Notes under the pieces: generated by a model | Database searches by the model: none | Told to the model about the DNA's origin: nothing | What the model saw: the letters and a program-made list of their open reading frames with translations, nothing else | Part shown: in pieces, positions 24,183 through 33,200 of the stretch | Layout of the letters: every line of letters starts with the position of its first letter | Position numbering within the stretch: the first letter of the stretch is position 1 | Made by a program: the position numbers and the translations under genes | Assembly (NCBI GenBank): GCA_017428215.1 | Contig: JAFRRH010000026.1 | Coordinates: 1-40,326 of the forward strand | Reading direction: 5' to 3' | Origin: Selenomonadaceae bacterium | GTDB taxonomy: Bacteria; Bacillota; Negativicutes; Selenomonadales; Selenomonadaceae | Length of the DNA stretch: 40,326 nt

Positions 24183-26078
24183 TTACGGACGGACAATATT
24201 GACGGCAAGGGGCGCGTTCAAATAATTTTTCGCCAAAGTCAAAGCCGCAAGTGCAAACGTCGTATCTTTATCGTTAAGGTTAGCCGGGAAGGTAATATGA
24301 TTTTCAGTAATAAAGTCGCGACGATAGAATTGAAGCGGCATCATCCAAAAACCATTTTGTCCGGAGCTATAGAACTTGCGCATGCGTTCGCCAATATCTT
24401 TTGTCGCCAAGCTCGGTTCGGTTAATTTTTCTCTGGTATACGTTACCCTAGTAAAATTCTGCGGATTGGTCAACGCTTTGAAGTCTGTCATTTCTGGCGC
24501 GTCAATACTCTTTTTCTTTCCGCCCCACAAAACAAAACTATTCTGCAAGCGAATAACTTCCGCATTGAATTTTTCGGCTAATGTCGTCAATTCCTCAAGA
24601 GCGGTATTCGTGTAAAGTGTATCGCTGTTAATGAAGGTAACATATTTTCCGCGAGCGAGCTTGAGACCGGCGTTATACAGCAAGCCCAAACTGCCCAAAT
24701 GTTTCCTCATTTTGACGGCTTGAAGCCGTCCGCCGAATTTTTTAACGTAGTCTTTAATAATTTCAAGGCTGTTATCGGTCGAGCAATCGTCTAGCACAAT
24801 AATTTCAAAGTCTTTCAATGTCTGATAAACGAGGCTATCCAATGTCTGCGAGATAAATTTTTCCGCATTAAACATCGGGATAACGATACTGACAAGCGGC
24901 GGTTTTGGTTTGGGGCGAGATTGAGGTTGAGTTTTGGGTTGAGATTTCGGCTTATTAGCTGGCTTCGGCAATGCTTTACTTGCCTTAGCAGAATTTATAA
25001 TTTGCCTGCGGTAATTGTGAACAACACCGAAAAGATACGTAAAGAACGGCGCGTAATTCCCGCAATATTTTTTAAGCTCTTGGCGTATGGCAGGCTCAAC
25101 CTGGAAGAGTTTGTATTGGTCGTAAAATCTCTGCGTCCAAACCAAATGTTGCTGGACAAAATAATCAATCGGCAGTTGACGGAAGGAGGGATTTTTCTTA
25201 AAGAATTCAATGCCATTCATGAATTCATTGAGAATTTTGGAACCTTCAACCATTACATGAGTCAGCGAGCGCAAAGATTCTTCAATGGGCATTTGTCTGC
25301 TCGTTATCGATTCGGGATTGTTGCAGGAAATGTAGGTTATATTCGGGACGCGAACAATGCGCGGCGCGGTGCACAGAACTTTAAAATAGAAAACAATATC
25401 TTCCGATATAGCAAGATTGTCGAAGGAAATATTTTGGGATATGATGAAATCGCGACGATAAAGTTTGTTTTGCACCCAACCGAAGAAACGCTTATCGTGG
25501 AACATTTGCACACGTTCGGCAATTTTATCCGTCTCAAGCATGGGTTCTTTGCAGAAACCGCCAACTTCCCTACTGAAGGGCACTAATTTTATTTGGGATT
25601 TCCCGTCGACAGTTTGCTTGTCGGGGAAGAAAGCGCGTTCAGTGTGAACAACGTCAGCACGCCACTTTTCTGCGACAGTAGCGAGTTCCTCAAGGGCGGT
25701 TTTAGTTAAAAGGTCGTCGCTATCGAGGAAAGCGATATATTTTCCGCGGCTAAGCCGAATTCCAGTATTGCGCGGTTCACCTGCTCCACCGGAATTTTTT
25801 GAGTGCCGGAAAAGTTTAATCCTTTTGTCTTGATTAGCAAGTTCCGTTACAATTTTAACCGTGTCATCAGTCGAGCAATCGTCTACGCAAATAATTTCAA
25901 AGTTTGTAAGCGTCTGATTCAAAACACTTGCCAAACAAGACTTAACGTAATTCGCGGAATTGTACATTGGGATAATAACGCTAACCGCCGGAAGTTTTGC
26001 ACCTGTCGCCGTCTGCGTATTTGCGGGCGATTTAGCCACAGGCGGTTTAGTGTCAACATTATTTTTCTTAGTAGCCAT
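24183..26078 (-). CDS. glycosyltransferase with two GT2 domains
   Basis: A 631-residue protein with two family-2 (GT-A) domains in tandem. Domain 1 (about residues 30-230): VSVIIPMYNSANYVKSCL, IICVDDCSTDDTV, FLDSDDLLTKTAL. Domain 2 (about 395-600): VSIVIPMFNAEKFISQTL, EIIVLDDCSTDN, FINSDTLYTNTALEEL, where the metal-binding DxD is replaced by NSD. A basic, Pro-rich linker joins them (repeats of KPxxQPKP type). No transmembrane helix is seen. Start 26078 has GAGGAG; the frame is open to 26093. Sugar and acceptor unknown; a polysaccharide or protein-glycosylation role is likely. Confidence 0.86.
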   Translation of the reverse strand: MATKKNNVDTKPPVAKSPANTQTATGAKLPAVSVIIPMYNSANYVKSCLASVLNQTLTNFEIICVDDCSTDDTVKIVTELANQDKRIKLFRHSKNSGGAGEPRNTGIRLSRGKYIAFLDSDDLLTKTALEELATVAEKWRADVVHTERAFFPDKQTVDGKSQIKLVPFSREVGGFCKEPMLETDKIAERVQMFHDKRFFGWVQNKLYRRDFIISQNISFDNLAISEDIVFYFKVLCTAPRIVRVPNITYISCNNPESITSRQMPIEESLRSLTHVMVEGSKILNEFMNGIEFFKKNPSFRQLPIDYFVQQHLVWTQRFYDQYKLFQVEPAIRQELKKYCGNYAPFFTYLFGVVHNYRRQIINSAKASKALPKPANKPKSQPKTQPQSRPKPKPPLVSIVIPMFNAEKFISQTLDSLVYQTLKDFEIIVLDDCSTDNSLEIIKDYVKKFGGRLQAVKMRKHLGSLGLLYNAGLKLARGKYVTFINSDTLYTNTALEELTTLAEKFNAEVIRLQNSFVLWGGKKKSIDAPEMTDFKALTNPQNFTRVTYTREKLTEPSLATKDIGERMRKFYSSGQNGFWMMPLQFYRRDFITENHITFPANLNDKDTTFALAALTLAKNYLNAPLAVNIVRP

Positions 26079-26114
26079 CGCGATTCTCCTCATTAAAAAA
26101 TTTTTTACGCTGAA

Positions 26115-26143
26115 ACTATATCATAATAACTTTTAACTTGCAA
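26115..26143 (-). promoter_or_regulatory. promoter of the double glycosyltransferase gene
   Basis: On the minus strand TTGCAA (26138-26143), 17-base spacer, TATAGT (26115-26120), about 37 bases before the start codon. Confidence 0.65.
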
Positions 26144-26203
26144 ATTATTTATGACAATCGTTTCATGAAATGAAAATGAAATTAAAAATGTTCCGAAAAT
26201 TTG

Positions 26204-26232
26204 TTGACACCCAAAAGCTTTTGGTGTAACAT
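26204..26232 (+). promoter_or_regulatory. gap promoter with operator-like palindrome in the spacer
   Basis: TTGACA (26204-26209), 17 bases, TAACAT (26227-26232). The spacer contains a perfect 14-bp palindrome CCAAAAGCTTTTGG (26211-26224), extended imperfectly by ACAC and TGT. A protein bound there would occlude RNA polymerase, so this is probably the operator of a repressor of glycolytic genes. No CggR-like regulator gene is in the window. Confidence 0.75.
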
Positions 26233-26292
26233 TAAGCACAGATTAAAACTCATTTTTCAATAGTTTTTAAAGTGTTTAGGGAGGTATTTTTA

Positions 26293-27336
26293 ATGGCTGT
26301 TAAAGTTGCTATCAATGGTTTCGGTCGTATTGGTCGTCTTGCGTTCCGTCAAATGTTCGACGCAGAGGGTTATGAGATTGTCGCTATCAACGACCTCACC
26401 AGCCCGGCAATGCTTGCGCACCTCTTGAAGTATGATACCGCTCAGGGCGGTTACGCTGGCAGAATCGGCGAAGGCAAACACACTGTCGAATCCCACGACG
26501 GCGAAGGCGAAGATAACTACATCGTCGTTGACGGCAAGAAAATCATCATCTACAAGATCCCGAATGCAGCTGAAATTCCTTGGGCAAAACATGATGTCGA
26601 TGTCGTTTTGGAATGCACTGGCTTCTACACCAGCAAAGCAAAAGCAGAAGCTCATTTGACCGGCGGCGCAAAGAAAGTCGTCATCTCGGCTCCTGCGGGC
26701 AATGATCTCCCGACTATCGTTTACAACGTCAACCACAAGACACTTACCCCTGACGTTAAAGTTCTCTCGGCGGCATCTTGCACCACCAACTGCTTGGCTC
26801 CTATGACCCAGGCTCTCCACAACCTCGCTCCGATTCAAAGCGGCATTATGGCTACCATTCACGCTTACACCGGCGACCAAATGATTCTCGACGGTCCTCA
26901 GCGTAAAGGTGACCTCCGTCGTGCCCGCGCAGGCGCATGCAACATCGTTCCGAACAGCACCGGCGCAGCAAAAGCTATCGGCTTGGTTATCCCCGAATTG
27001 AAGGGCAAACTCATCGGCGCAGCACAGCGCGTTCCGACTCCGACCGGCTCGACCACTCTGCTTTTCGCGGTTGTTAAAGGCGAAGTCACCAAAGAACAAA
27101 TCAACGAAGCTATGAAAGCTGCTGCTAATGAATCCTTCGGATACACTGAAGAACAAATCGTTTCCAGTGACATCATCGGCATGAAATTCGGCTCGCTCTT
27201 CGACGCAACTCAGACTATGGTTAGCCCCATTGGCGACGGCAACACTCTTGTACAAGTCGTTTCTTGGTATGACAACGAGAACTCCTACACCAGCCAAATG
27301 GTTCGCACCATTAAGTACTTCGCGGAACTGAAGTAA
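26293..27336 (+). CDS. gap: glyceraldehyde-3-phosphate dehydrogenase
   Basis: A 347-residue class I GAPDH converting glyceraldehyde-3-phosphate, NAD and phosphate to 1,3-bisphosphoglycerate. N-terminal Rossmann motif [16 protein letters not shown], adenine-binding Asp in AINDLT, catalytic Cys in [12 protein letters not shown] (about residue 158), catalytic His in TIHAYTGDQ, phosphate loop [20 protein letters not shown] and C-terminal [16 protein letters not shown] 26293 is preferred, with GGGAGG upstream. Codon use is markedly biased (GCT, CTC, AAC), as in highly expressed genes. It is the first gene of a glycolytic cluster with pgk-tpi and gpmI. Confidence 0.97.
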   Translation: MAVKVAINGFGRIGRLAFRQMFDAEGYEIVAINDLTSPAMLAHLLKYDTAQGGYAGRIGEGKHTVESHDGEGEDNYIVVDGKKIIIYKIPNAAEIPWAKHDVDVVLECTGFYTSKAKAEAHLTGGAKKVVISAPAGNDLPTIVYNVNHKTLTPDVKVLSAASCTTNCLAPMTQALHNLAPIQSGIMATIHAYTGDQMILDGPQRKGDLRRARAGACNIVPNSTGAAKAIGLVIPELKGKLIGAAQRVPTPTGSTTLLFAVVKGEVTKEQINEAMKAAANESFGYTEEQIVSSDIIGMKFGSLFDATQTMVSPIGDGNTLVQVVSWYDNENSYTSQMVRTIKYFAELK

Positions 27337-27369
27337 TTAATTAGCAACTAACACGGTTAAAACTTTTAG

Positions 27370-27407
27370 CGGCTCGGCTCTTCTGAAATGTTGAGCCGGG
27401 TCGTTTT
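27370..27407 (+). terminator. hairpin between gap and pgk-tpi
   Basis: Eleven-pair stem CGGCTCGGCTC / GAGCCGGGTCG around a 12-base loop, followed by TTTT. It may partly terminate gap transcripts and lower pgk-tpi expression or mark separate units. Confidence 0.7.
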
Positions 27408-27442
27408 CCGTTTATACTTAAAATTTTTGGGGAGGTTTTCTA

Positions 27443-29380
27443 ATGGATAAGAAAAACATTCGCGACATCAACTTGAAAGGCAAAAAGGTATTCCTTCGCG
27501 TCGATTACAACGTTCCTATGGACGAAAACCAGAATATCACCAATACCAAACGCATTGACGCGACGCTCCCGACTCTTAATTATCTGCTTGAACAGGGCGC
27601 GGCTGTAATTATCGGTTGCCATCTCGGACGCCCGACCGAAGCTCGCGAACCCAAATTCTCCACCAAACCCATTGCTAAGAAACTCGCTGAAATTCTCGGC
27701 AAGGAAGTAAAATGGGCTGAAGATTGCATTGGCGAACCCGCAGAGAAAGCCGCCGCTGAACTTCAACCTGGCGAAATCCTCTTGCTTGAGAACCTTCGCT
27801 ATCACAAGGAAGAAAAGAAAAACAATCCCAAATTCGCTAAACAACTCGCCGCGCTCGCTGACATCGCCGTTAATGACGCTTTCGGCATGGCTCATCGCGC
27901 TCACGCCTCCAACGTCGGCATTACCCATTTCCTTGAAACTGCGTCTGGCTTCCTCATGGAAAAAGAAATTAATTATATCGGCAAAACCCTTGAGGCTCCG
28001 CAACGTCCGTTCGTCGGCATTATCGGCGGCGCAAAAGTTTCCGACAAAATCGGCGTTATCAGCAACATGATTGACAAAGTTGACACGATTATTATCGGCG
28101 GCGGCATGGCTCACACCTTCGACAAGGCTAAAGGTTACGAAGTCGGCACCTCGCTCCTCGAAGCGGATAAAGTCGAACTCGCAAAATCTCTGCTTGAAAA
28201 AGCCGAAGCTAAAGGCGTTAAAGTTGTTCTTCCCGTTGACCTCGTTGTTGCCAATAAATTTGCGGCTGATGCTGAATTTAAGACTGTTCCTGTTGACCAA
28301 TGCCCGGCTGATTGGATGGGTCTTGACAGCGGCGAAAAGACTTCCGAAGAATACGTTAAAGCTCTTGAAGGCGCGAAGACGATTATTTGGAATGGACCTA
28401 TGGGCGTCTTTGAATTCGATAACTTTGCAAAAGGCACGCTCGCAGTTGCTAAAGCTGTTGCCGACGCTACGGAAAAAGGCGCGATTTCAATCGTCGGTGG
28501 CGGCGACTCGATTGCGGCTCTCAAGAAGACTGGACTTGACAAGAAGATTTCGCACATTTCCACTGGCGGCGGCGCAACCCTCGAATATCTCGAAGGCAAA
28601 GTTCTGCCCGGCATTGACGCGATTGACGGCGTGGGACGTACCCCGATTATCGCTGGCAACTGGAAGATGAACAACACCATTAAAGAGGGCGTCAAACTCG
28701 TTGAAGAATTGATTCCGCTCGTTAAAAATGCAAATTGCCGCGTTGTCGTTGCTCCGACTGCTACTGCACTTGCGGCGGTTGCTAATGCCGTTGCTGGTAC
28801 CAATATTCACGTTGCCGCGCAGAACGTGCACTGGGAACCCAAAGGCGCGTACACCGGCGAAATTTCAACCGGTATGCTCAACGAGATTAATGTTGATTAC
28901 GTCGTACTCGGACACAGCGAACGCCGCGATTACTTCGGCGAAACTGACGAAGGCGTCAACAAACGCGCTAAAGCGGCTTTCAACGCGGGCATTACTCCGA
29001 TTATCTGCTGTGGTGAGTCTCTCGAAATTCGCGAGGCGGGCAACTATATTGAATACGTCGTTGGACAAATTGATAAAGACCTCGACGGCTTCAAACCTGC
29101 AGAAGTTAAGAAACTCGTTATCGCTTATGAGCCGATTTGGGCGATTGGCACCGGCAAAACTGCAACCTTCGATCAGGCTGAGGAAGTCTGCAAAGCTATC
29201 CGCGAGGCTGTTGCTAAAAAGTTCGGTCAAGATGCGGCGGACGCAATTCGCATTCAGTACGGCGGCTCCGTTAAACCTGCGACGATTAAAGACCTCATGC
29301 AACAACCCAACGTTGACGGCGCATTGGTCGGCGGCGCAAGCCTTAAATCTGCTGACTTCAGCGCGATTGTTAATTTCTAA
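27443..29380 (+). CDS. phosphoglycerate kinase - triosephosphate isomerase fusion
   Basis: A 645-residue single reading frame carrying two glycolytic enzymes. Residues 1 to about 395 are [56 protein letters not shown] and [11 protein letters not shown]. From about 397 it is [13 protein letters not shown], catalytic His in VVLGHSERR, catalytic Glu in [14 protein letters not shown], and loop [11 protein letters not shown], ending about VGGASLK. The junction is short ([17 protein letters not shown]), with no stop or frameshift. PGK-TPI fusions are established from Thermotoga. RBS GGGGAGG before ATG 27443. Codon use is highly biased as in gap. Confidence 0.96.
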   Translation: MDKKNIRDINLKGKKVFLRVDYNVPMDENQNITNTKRIDATLPTLNYLLEQGAAVIIGCHLGRPTEAREPKFSTKPIAKKLAEILGKEVKWAEDCIGEPAEKAAAELQPGEILLLENLRYHKEEKKNNPKFAKQLAALADIAVNDAFGMAHRAHASNVGITHFLETASGFLMEKEINYIGKTLEAPQRPFVGIIGGAKVSDKIGVISNMIDKVDTIIIGGGMAHTFDKAKGYEVGTSLLEADKVELAKSLLEKAEAKGVKVVLPVDLVVANKFAADAEFKTVPVDQCPADWMGLDSGEKTSEEYVKALEGAKTIIWNGPMGVFEFDNFAKGTLAVAKAVADATEKGAISIVGGGDSIAALKKTGLDKKISHISTGGGATLEYLEGKVLPGIDAIDGVGRTPIIAGNWKMNNTIKEGVKLVEELIPLVKNANCRVVVAPTATALAAVANAVAGTNIHVAAQNVHWEPKGAYTGEISTGMLNEINVDYVVLGHSERRDYFGETDEGVNKRAKAAFNAGITPIICCGESLEIREAGNYIEYVVGQIDKDLDGFKPAEVKKLVIAYEPIWAIGTGKTATFDQAEEVCKAIREAVAKKFGQDAADAIRIQYGGSVKPATIKDLMQQPNVDGALVGGASLKSADFSAIVNF

Positions 29381-29418
29381 GCGAAAATTTTTTGCTTGAC
29401 TAGGTAAAGGATAAGTTA

Positions 29419-29453
29419 AGCCGCCAATGTTACGACAGAGGCGGCTTTTCTTT
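29419..29453 (+). terminator. terminator after pgk-tpi
   Basis: Perfect arms AGCCGCC / GGCGGCT around a 14-base loop, followed by TTTCTTT. Confidence 0.82.
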
Positions 29454-29555
29454 AACAAAATATTTAATAACGCGCTTAAACAACGCAGGATAAAATCTTT
29501 CAACGTGGAAATTGCAAAGAGTAAATTTTTAACTTGTTAAAGGAGAGTGCTACGA

Positions 29556-31091
29556 ATGGCAAAAATTAAACACGCGCCGATTTGCTTAATCATCATGGAC
29601 GGCTGGGGAATCGGCAACGCCCGCGACAACTTCAACGCGATTCAAGTCGGCAACACGCCTGTTCTCGACGAGCTTACGAAAAATTATCCCAATGCTAAGC
29701 TCCAAGCGTCGGGTGAATACGTCGGACTTCCTGACGGGCAAATGGGCAACTCCGAAGTCGGGCACATGAACATTGGCGCGGGTAGAATTATCTATCAGCC
29801 GCTGACGAAGATAACTAAGGCGATTCGCGACGGCGACTTTTTCGAGAACAAAGCACTTGTCGGCGTCATTGATAAAGTTACGGCTAGCGGCGGCGCATTG
29901 CATTTAATGGGATTAGTTTCTCCTGGCGGCGTTCATAGTCACACGCAACATCTTTACGGCTTATTGCAACTCGCTAAGAAAAAAGGCGTCGCAAAAGTTT
30001 ATGTCCATTGTTTCCTTGACGGGCGCGATGTTCCTCCGAGCAGTGCCGCTGAATATCTTGCCGAGCTTGAGGCTAAGATTAAAGAAATTGGCGCAGGACA
30101 AATCGCTACAATCAGCGGTCGCTACTACGCAATGGATCGCGATAAACGTTGGGACAGAGTTCAAAAAGCTTACGACGCAATCGCTAAAGCTGACGCTCCT
30201 AAACAACCTTCCTCCGATGTGGCGATTAAAGCTTCCTACGACGCAAAAGTTACTGACGAATTTGTCAATCCCGTTGTTATCGGCGATTATCCTGGCATTG
30301 GCGAGAAAGACGGAATTATTTTCTTTAACTTCCGCCCCGACCGTGCCCGCGAATTAACTCATGCCTTTACCGATAAAACTTTTGACGGCTTCCCGCGTGT
30401 CGAAACGATTGTTGGCATTCCGTTTGCAACCATGACGCAATACGAGGAAGGATTAAATGTTGACGTTGCCTATCCGCCTGAAAGTGTCAAGAATGGCTTA
30501 GGCGAAACGATTAGCAAGGCTGGCTTAAAGCAGTTGCGTATTGCCGAAACGGAAAAATATGCTCACGTGACATTCTTCTTTAACGGCGGCGTTGAGGAAC
30601 CCTACGAGGGCGAAGATAGAATTCTTGTCCCCTCTCCGAAGGTTGCGACTTATGACCTTAAACCAGAGATGAGTGCTCCGACTGTCACGTTAAAAGTTGC
30701 TGAGGCTATTCTCTCCGAAAAATACGACTTTATAATTTTGAACTACGCGAATGGCGACATGGTTGGACATACCGGCGTTATGAAGGCGGCAGTTCAAGCT
30801 GTCGAGACTGTTGATGTGTGCGTTGGCATTTTCGTCGCGTGCATGAAGAAAATCGGCGGCGAAGTTGTCATAATCGCGGATCACGGCAACGCAGATCAAA
30901 TGTTCGACTACAAACTTAAGGAACCGTTCACCGCGCACACGACCAATCCCGTGCCGATTATCGTCGTGTCTGATAGGGTTGCGGAAGTTAAAGACGGTGC
31001 ACTTTGCGACGTTGCTCCGACACTCTTAACGCTTGCTAGCATGGAAATTCCCGCTGAAATGACCGGCAAACCTCTCGTTACCATGAAATAA
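29556..31091 (+). CDS. gpmI: 2,3-bisphosphoglycerate-independent phosphoglycerate mutase
   Basis: A 511-residue Mn-dependent mutase interconverting 3- and 2-phosphoglycerate. Metal site ICLIIMDGWGIG (Asp about 15), the phosphorylated Ser in MGNSEVGHMNIGAG (about 66), substrate residues in HCFLDGRDVPP and GRYYAMDRDKRWDR, FFNFRPDRAREL, and the second metal site IIADHGNADQM, then TAHTTNPVP. Length is typical (about 510). Start 29556 has AAAGGAGAG upstream; an in-frame GTG nine bases earlier is inside that site. It completes the step after PGK; enolase is not in the window. Confidence 0.96.
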   Translation: MAKIKHAPICLIIMDGWGIGNARDNFNAIQVGNTPVLDELTKNYPNAKLQASGEYVGLPDGQMGNSEVGHMNIGAGRIIYQPLTKITKAIRDGDFFENKALVGVIDKVTASGGALHLMGLVSPGGVHSHTQHLYGLLQLAKKKGVAKVYVHCFLDGRDVPPSSAAEYLAELEAKIKEIGAGQIATISGRYYAMDRDKRWDRVQKAYDAIAKADAPKQPSSDVAIKASYDAKVTDEFVNPVVIGDYPGIGEKDGIIFFNFRPDRARELTHAFTDKTFDGFPRVETIVGIPFATMTQYEEGLNVDVAYPPESVKNGLGETISKAGLKQLRIAETEKYAHVTFFFNGGVEEPYEGEDRILVPSPKVATYDLKPEMSAPTVTLKVAEAILSEKYDFIILNYANGDMVGHTGVMKAAVQAVETVDVCVGIFVACMKKIGGEVVIIADHGNADQMFDYKLKEPFTAHTTNPVPIIVVSDRVAEVKDGALCDVAPTLLTLASMEIPAEMTGKPLVTMK

Positions 31092-31109
31092 ATATCTAGA
31101 AAAATTTTT

Positions 31110-31152
31110 AGGGCGGCGATTTGTCTCGTCGAGTCGTCGCCCTCTTTTTTTA
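31110..31152 (+). terminator. gpmI terminator
   Basis: AGGGCGGCGA pairs with TCGTCGCCCT around a loop of about 14 bases, then CTTTTTTT. Confidence 0.83.
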
Positions 31153-31165
31153 AGGAAGTGATTTT

Positions 31166-32098
31166 TTGATTGACAAAAGTTTAATCGACCTGAAAATAGA
31201 AGAACACTACGTCAAAAAAGGTGACCCCAGTAAACCGACTTATTACATAGTTCGTCCTATAAACCGTCTTGATAAAGGACTTTTAGGTATATACCTCCTT
31301 GCTGCAGGATATATTTACTATGCGTTGTCAAAGGGATATTTTCCTGTGGTAGATGTGCAAAATTATAAAAGTGGTTATTTACCACCAGAAAAATTTGGGA
31401 AAGAAAATGCTTGGGAGTATTATTTCGAGCAACCTCTTCGCATCGGACTTGAGGAGGCTTATAATAGCGAAAATGTAATTTTGGGTGATTTAGATTGGAG
31501 TCGCAAAAGCCTTGCACTTATAAACCGCCATCTTTTTGAAAACAGAAACCACGATGATTTAATCAAATATTTAAGACTTATTAATAGCGGATTATTAATG
31601 GTAAAACCCGCTATTATGAAAGAAATTTTATCCATGAGAGAAAAGTTATTTTCCAAGAATGATCGCGTACTCGGTGTAAAATTACGCGGTACGGATTACG
31701 TTGCTTTTAAACCTAAATGGCATTTTACCCCCCCCCATATATCATTAGCTGTAGATACTGTTCGTACTAAGCTGAAGGAATGGAATTGCAACAAAATTTT
31801 TCTAGCGACAGAAGACTATAGATTTGTTGAGGTTTTCAAAAACACTTTTGGTGACTTATGCATTACGACAAATAAAGAATACGTAGATTATGATTCAAAA
31901 AAACTTGTGGGTCTTTATCAATTCAACAGAGATAATGATCATTTTTTGCGGGGTAAAGAATACTTGACAGAAATTGTAATTTTGTCGATGTGCAATTCTT
32001 TTGTTGGAGTTGTTTGTCAAGGAGCGACAGCTGCATTAGTTATGTCAAATAATAGATTTGAAAATATCTTCGCATTTAATTTAGGGCAGTATAAATAA
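31166..32098 (+). CDS. putative glycosyltransferase, fucosyltransferase/NodZ-like, with C9 tract
   Basis: A 310-residue cytoplasmic protein. The region VLGVKLRGTDYVAFKP (about 170-185), followed by an alternating helix-strand pattern (AVDTVRTKLKEWNC, KIFLATEDYRFVEVF) and SMCNSFVGVVCQGATAALVM near the end, resembles the nucleotide-sugar site of fucosyltransferase-like GT-B enzymes (GT23/O-FucT types). Function is not certain. The gene is clearly more AT-rich than its neighbours, suggesting acquisition. A run of nine C at 31728-31736 encodes Thr-Pro-Pro within the frame, and a one-base change there would truncate the protein. Start TTG 31166 with AAGGAAG upstream. Confidence 0.55.
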   Translation: MIDKSLIDLKIEEHYVKKGDPSKPTYYIVRPINRLDKGLLGIYLLAAGYIYYALSKGYFPVVDVQNYKSGYLPPEKFGKENAWEYYFEQPLRIGLEEAYNSENVILGDLDWSRKSLALINRHLFENRNHDDLIKYLRLINSGLLMVKPAIMKEILSMREKLFSKNDRVLGVKLRGTDYVAFKPKWHFTPPHISLAVDTVRTKLKEWNCNKIFLATEDYRFVEVFKNTFGDLCITTNKEYVDYDSKKLVGLYQFNRDNDHFLRGKEYLTEIVILSMCNSFVGVVCQGATAALVMSNNRFENIFAFNLGQYK

Positions 32099-32152
32099 TT
32101 TGTGAGGAGATAAGGCAAGAAACTTAATTGATAAATGCTTAGATTAAAATTA

Positions 32153-32185
32153 AAGCCCGCTTCAAAAGAGGCGGACTTTTTCTTG
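32153..32185 (+). terminator. terminator after the putative glycosyltransferase
   Basis: AAGCCCGCTT / AGGCGGACTT stem (one mismatch, six-base loop), followed by TTTTC. Confidence 0.6.
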
Positions 32186-32197
32186 TATAATTCAAAA

Positions 32198-32557
32198 ATT
32201 ATTTTAGCTCGGTAGTAAAAATACTTTTGCCGCTGTCAGCATGCACGGAATATTTCACACGCCCGCGAGTTGTCGTCCAATCGTAGGAACCTTCGGTTGA
32301 CACTTCTTTAAGCATGCGCAAATCGCGGAAAACTTCGCTACGGTCGTCAACGTCAAGTTCAGGATTGAGCGTAGCGAATTATTTTAGCTCGGCAGTAAAA
32401 ATACTTTTGCCGCTGTCAGCATGCACGGAATATTTCACACGCCCGCGAGTTGTTGTCCAATCGTAGGAGCCTTCGGTTGACACTTCTTTAAGCATGCGTA
32501 AATCGCGGAAAACTTCACTGCGGTCGTCAACGTCAAGTTCAGGATTGAGCGTAGCGA
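32198..32557. repeat. tandem duplication of 180 bp
   Basis: 32198-32377 repeats 32378-32557 with an exact offset of 180 bases and only a handful of substitutions (for example GGTAGT/GGCAGT, GTCGTC/GTTGTC, GCTACGG/ACTGCGG). The unit is the last 60 codons of the adjoining minus-strand gene. Because 180 is a multiple of three, the copy lies in frame beyond the stop codon and also ends in its own stop. Confidence 0.95.
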
Positions 32558-33008
32558 TTAAAAGTCCCAATACGTTAATTGTTTGGAAAGATTCGTCTTT
32601 AGTTTTAGGCTCGGCAAAAATTTTCAGCTCCGTAATTTGCTCGCCGCTAACCGTACCGACAAGTTTTAATTTTGGTGTGAACTCGTAAGTAAAATTTTTA
32701 TCCTCTACAGTCAACGGCGCGTCAATCGCCAAATCTAAATTCGGGGCAAGTTTCTGCGCGGAGGCATTAAATTTTTCGCGGAACTCTTCAGGAGTCAAAC
32801 TCTGCTCAAAACCTTTACTGCTACCGAAAATATTTTCTAAGTTACCGGCGGAAATATTAGCGTAAACAAAAAACGCAGTACACAGGGCGGCAAGCGCGAA
32901 ATTTGTTTTCTTGTCGAAGGTAGAATATTTGTACATGAAGATTAAACCGAACGGCGGAAAAAAAATCAGCAATGTTATCATCAAGGCATTTTTTAAATAG
33001 GTTGTCAA
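32379..33008 (-). CDS. small membrane-anchored protein of unknown function
   Basis: A 209-residue protein. Two hydrophobic segments at the N-terminus (ALMITLLIFFPPFGLIFMY and FALAALCTAFFVYANIS) form a hairpin or two transmembrane helices. A soluble part follows: SLTPEEFREKFNASAQKLAP, then a mostly beta region with LVGTVSGEQITELKIFAE. The C-terminus ends SIFTAELK. I do not recognise a family with confidence; the soluble part has the look of a small envelope domain. The TTG at 33008 is chosen for GAGAGGTGA upstream. Its terminal 60 codons are duplicated downstream of the stop. Confidence 0.7.
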   Translation of the reverse strand: MTTYLKNALMITLLIFFPPFGLIFMYKYSTFDKKTNFALAALCTAFFVYANISAGNLENIFGSSKGFEQSLTPEEFREKFNASAQKLAPNLDLAIDAPLTVEDKNFTYEFTPKLKLVGTVSGEQITELKIFAEPKTKDESFQTINVLGLLIATLNPELDVDDRSEVFRDLRMLKEVSTEGSYDWTTTRGRVKYSVHADSGKSIFTAELK

Positions 33009-33021
33009 AGTATTATCACCT

Positions 33022-33134
33022 CTCAAAAGAAATTAGCCCGGCAACGTGACGTTGCATCCAATGGACGCGCTTAACTTCTCAACAATTTTTAAATTAATCG
33101 CCGCGCCGTAACTATTCAAAAGAAATTAGCCCGC
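33022..33134. repeat. short direct repeat around 33.0-33.1 kb
   Basis: TCAAAAGAAATTAGCCCG occurs at about 33022 and again at about 33116, spanning 94 bases. The second copy is part of the PTS terminator. It indicates another local duplication next to the 180-bp one. Confidence 0.6.
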
Positions 33135-33156
33135 CAATAGTTGACGGGCTTTTAAC
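33127..33156 (-). terminator. terminator of the PTS gene
   Basis: On the minus strand AGCCCG-TCAACTATTGG-CGGGCT followed by AATTTCTTTT. Confidence 0.65.
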
Positions 33157-33200
33157 TAAGGAAGAATATTTTTCACTCGAATTTTTGAAACCTAAATGAC

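Noticed and set aside
26290..28300. Long open frames on the minus strand opposite gap and pgk-tpi (up to 335 codons)
   Set aside because: They are antisense shadows produced by the biased codon use of highly expressed glycolytic genes; they lack start sites and family-like sequence.
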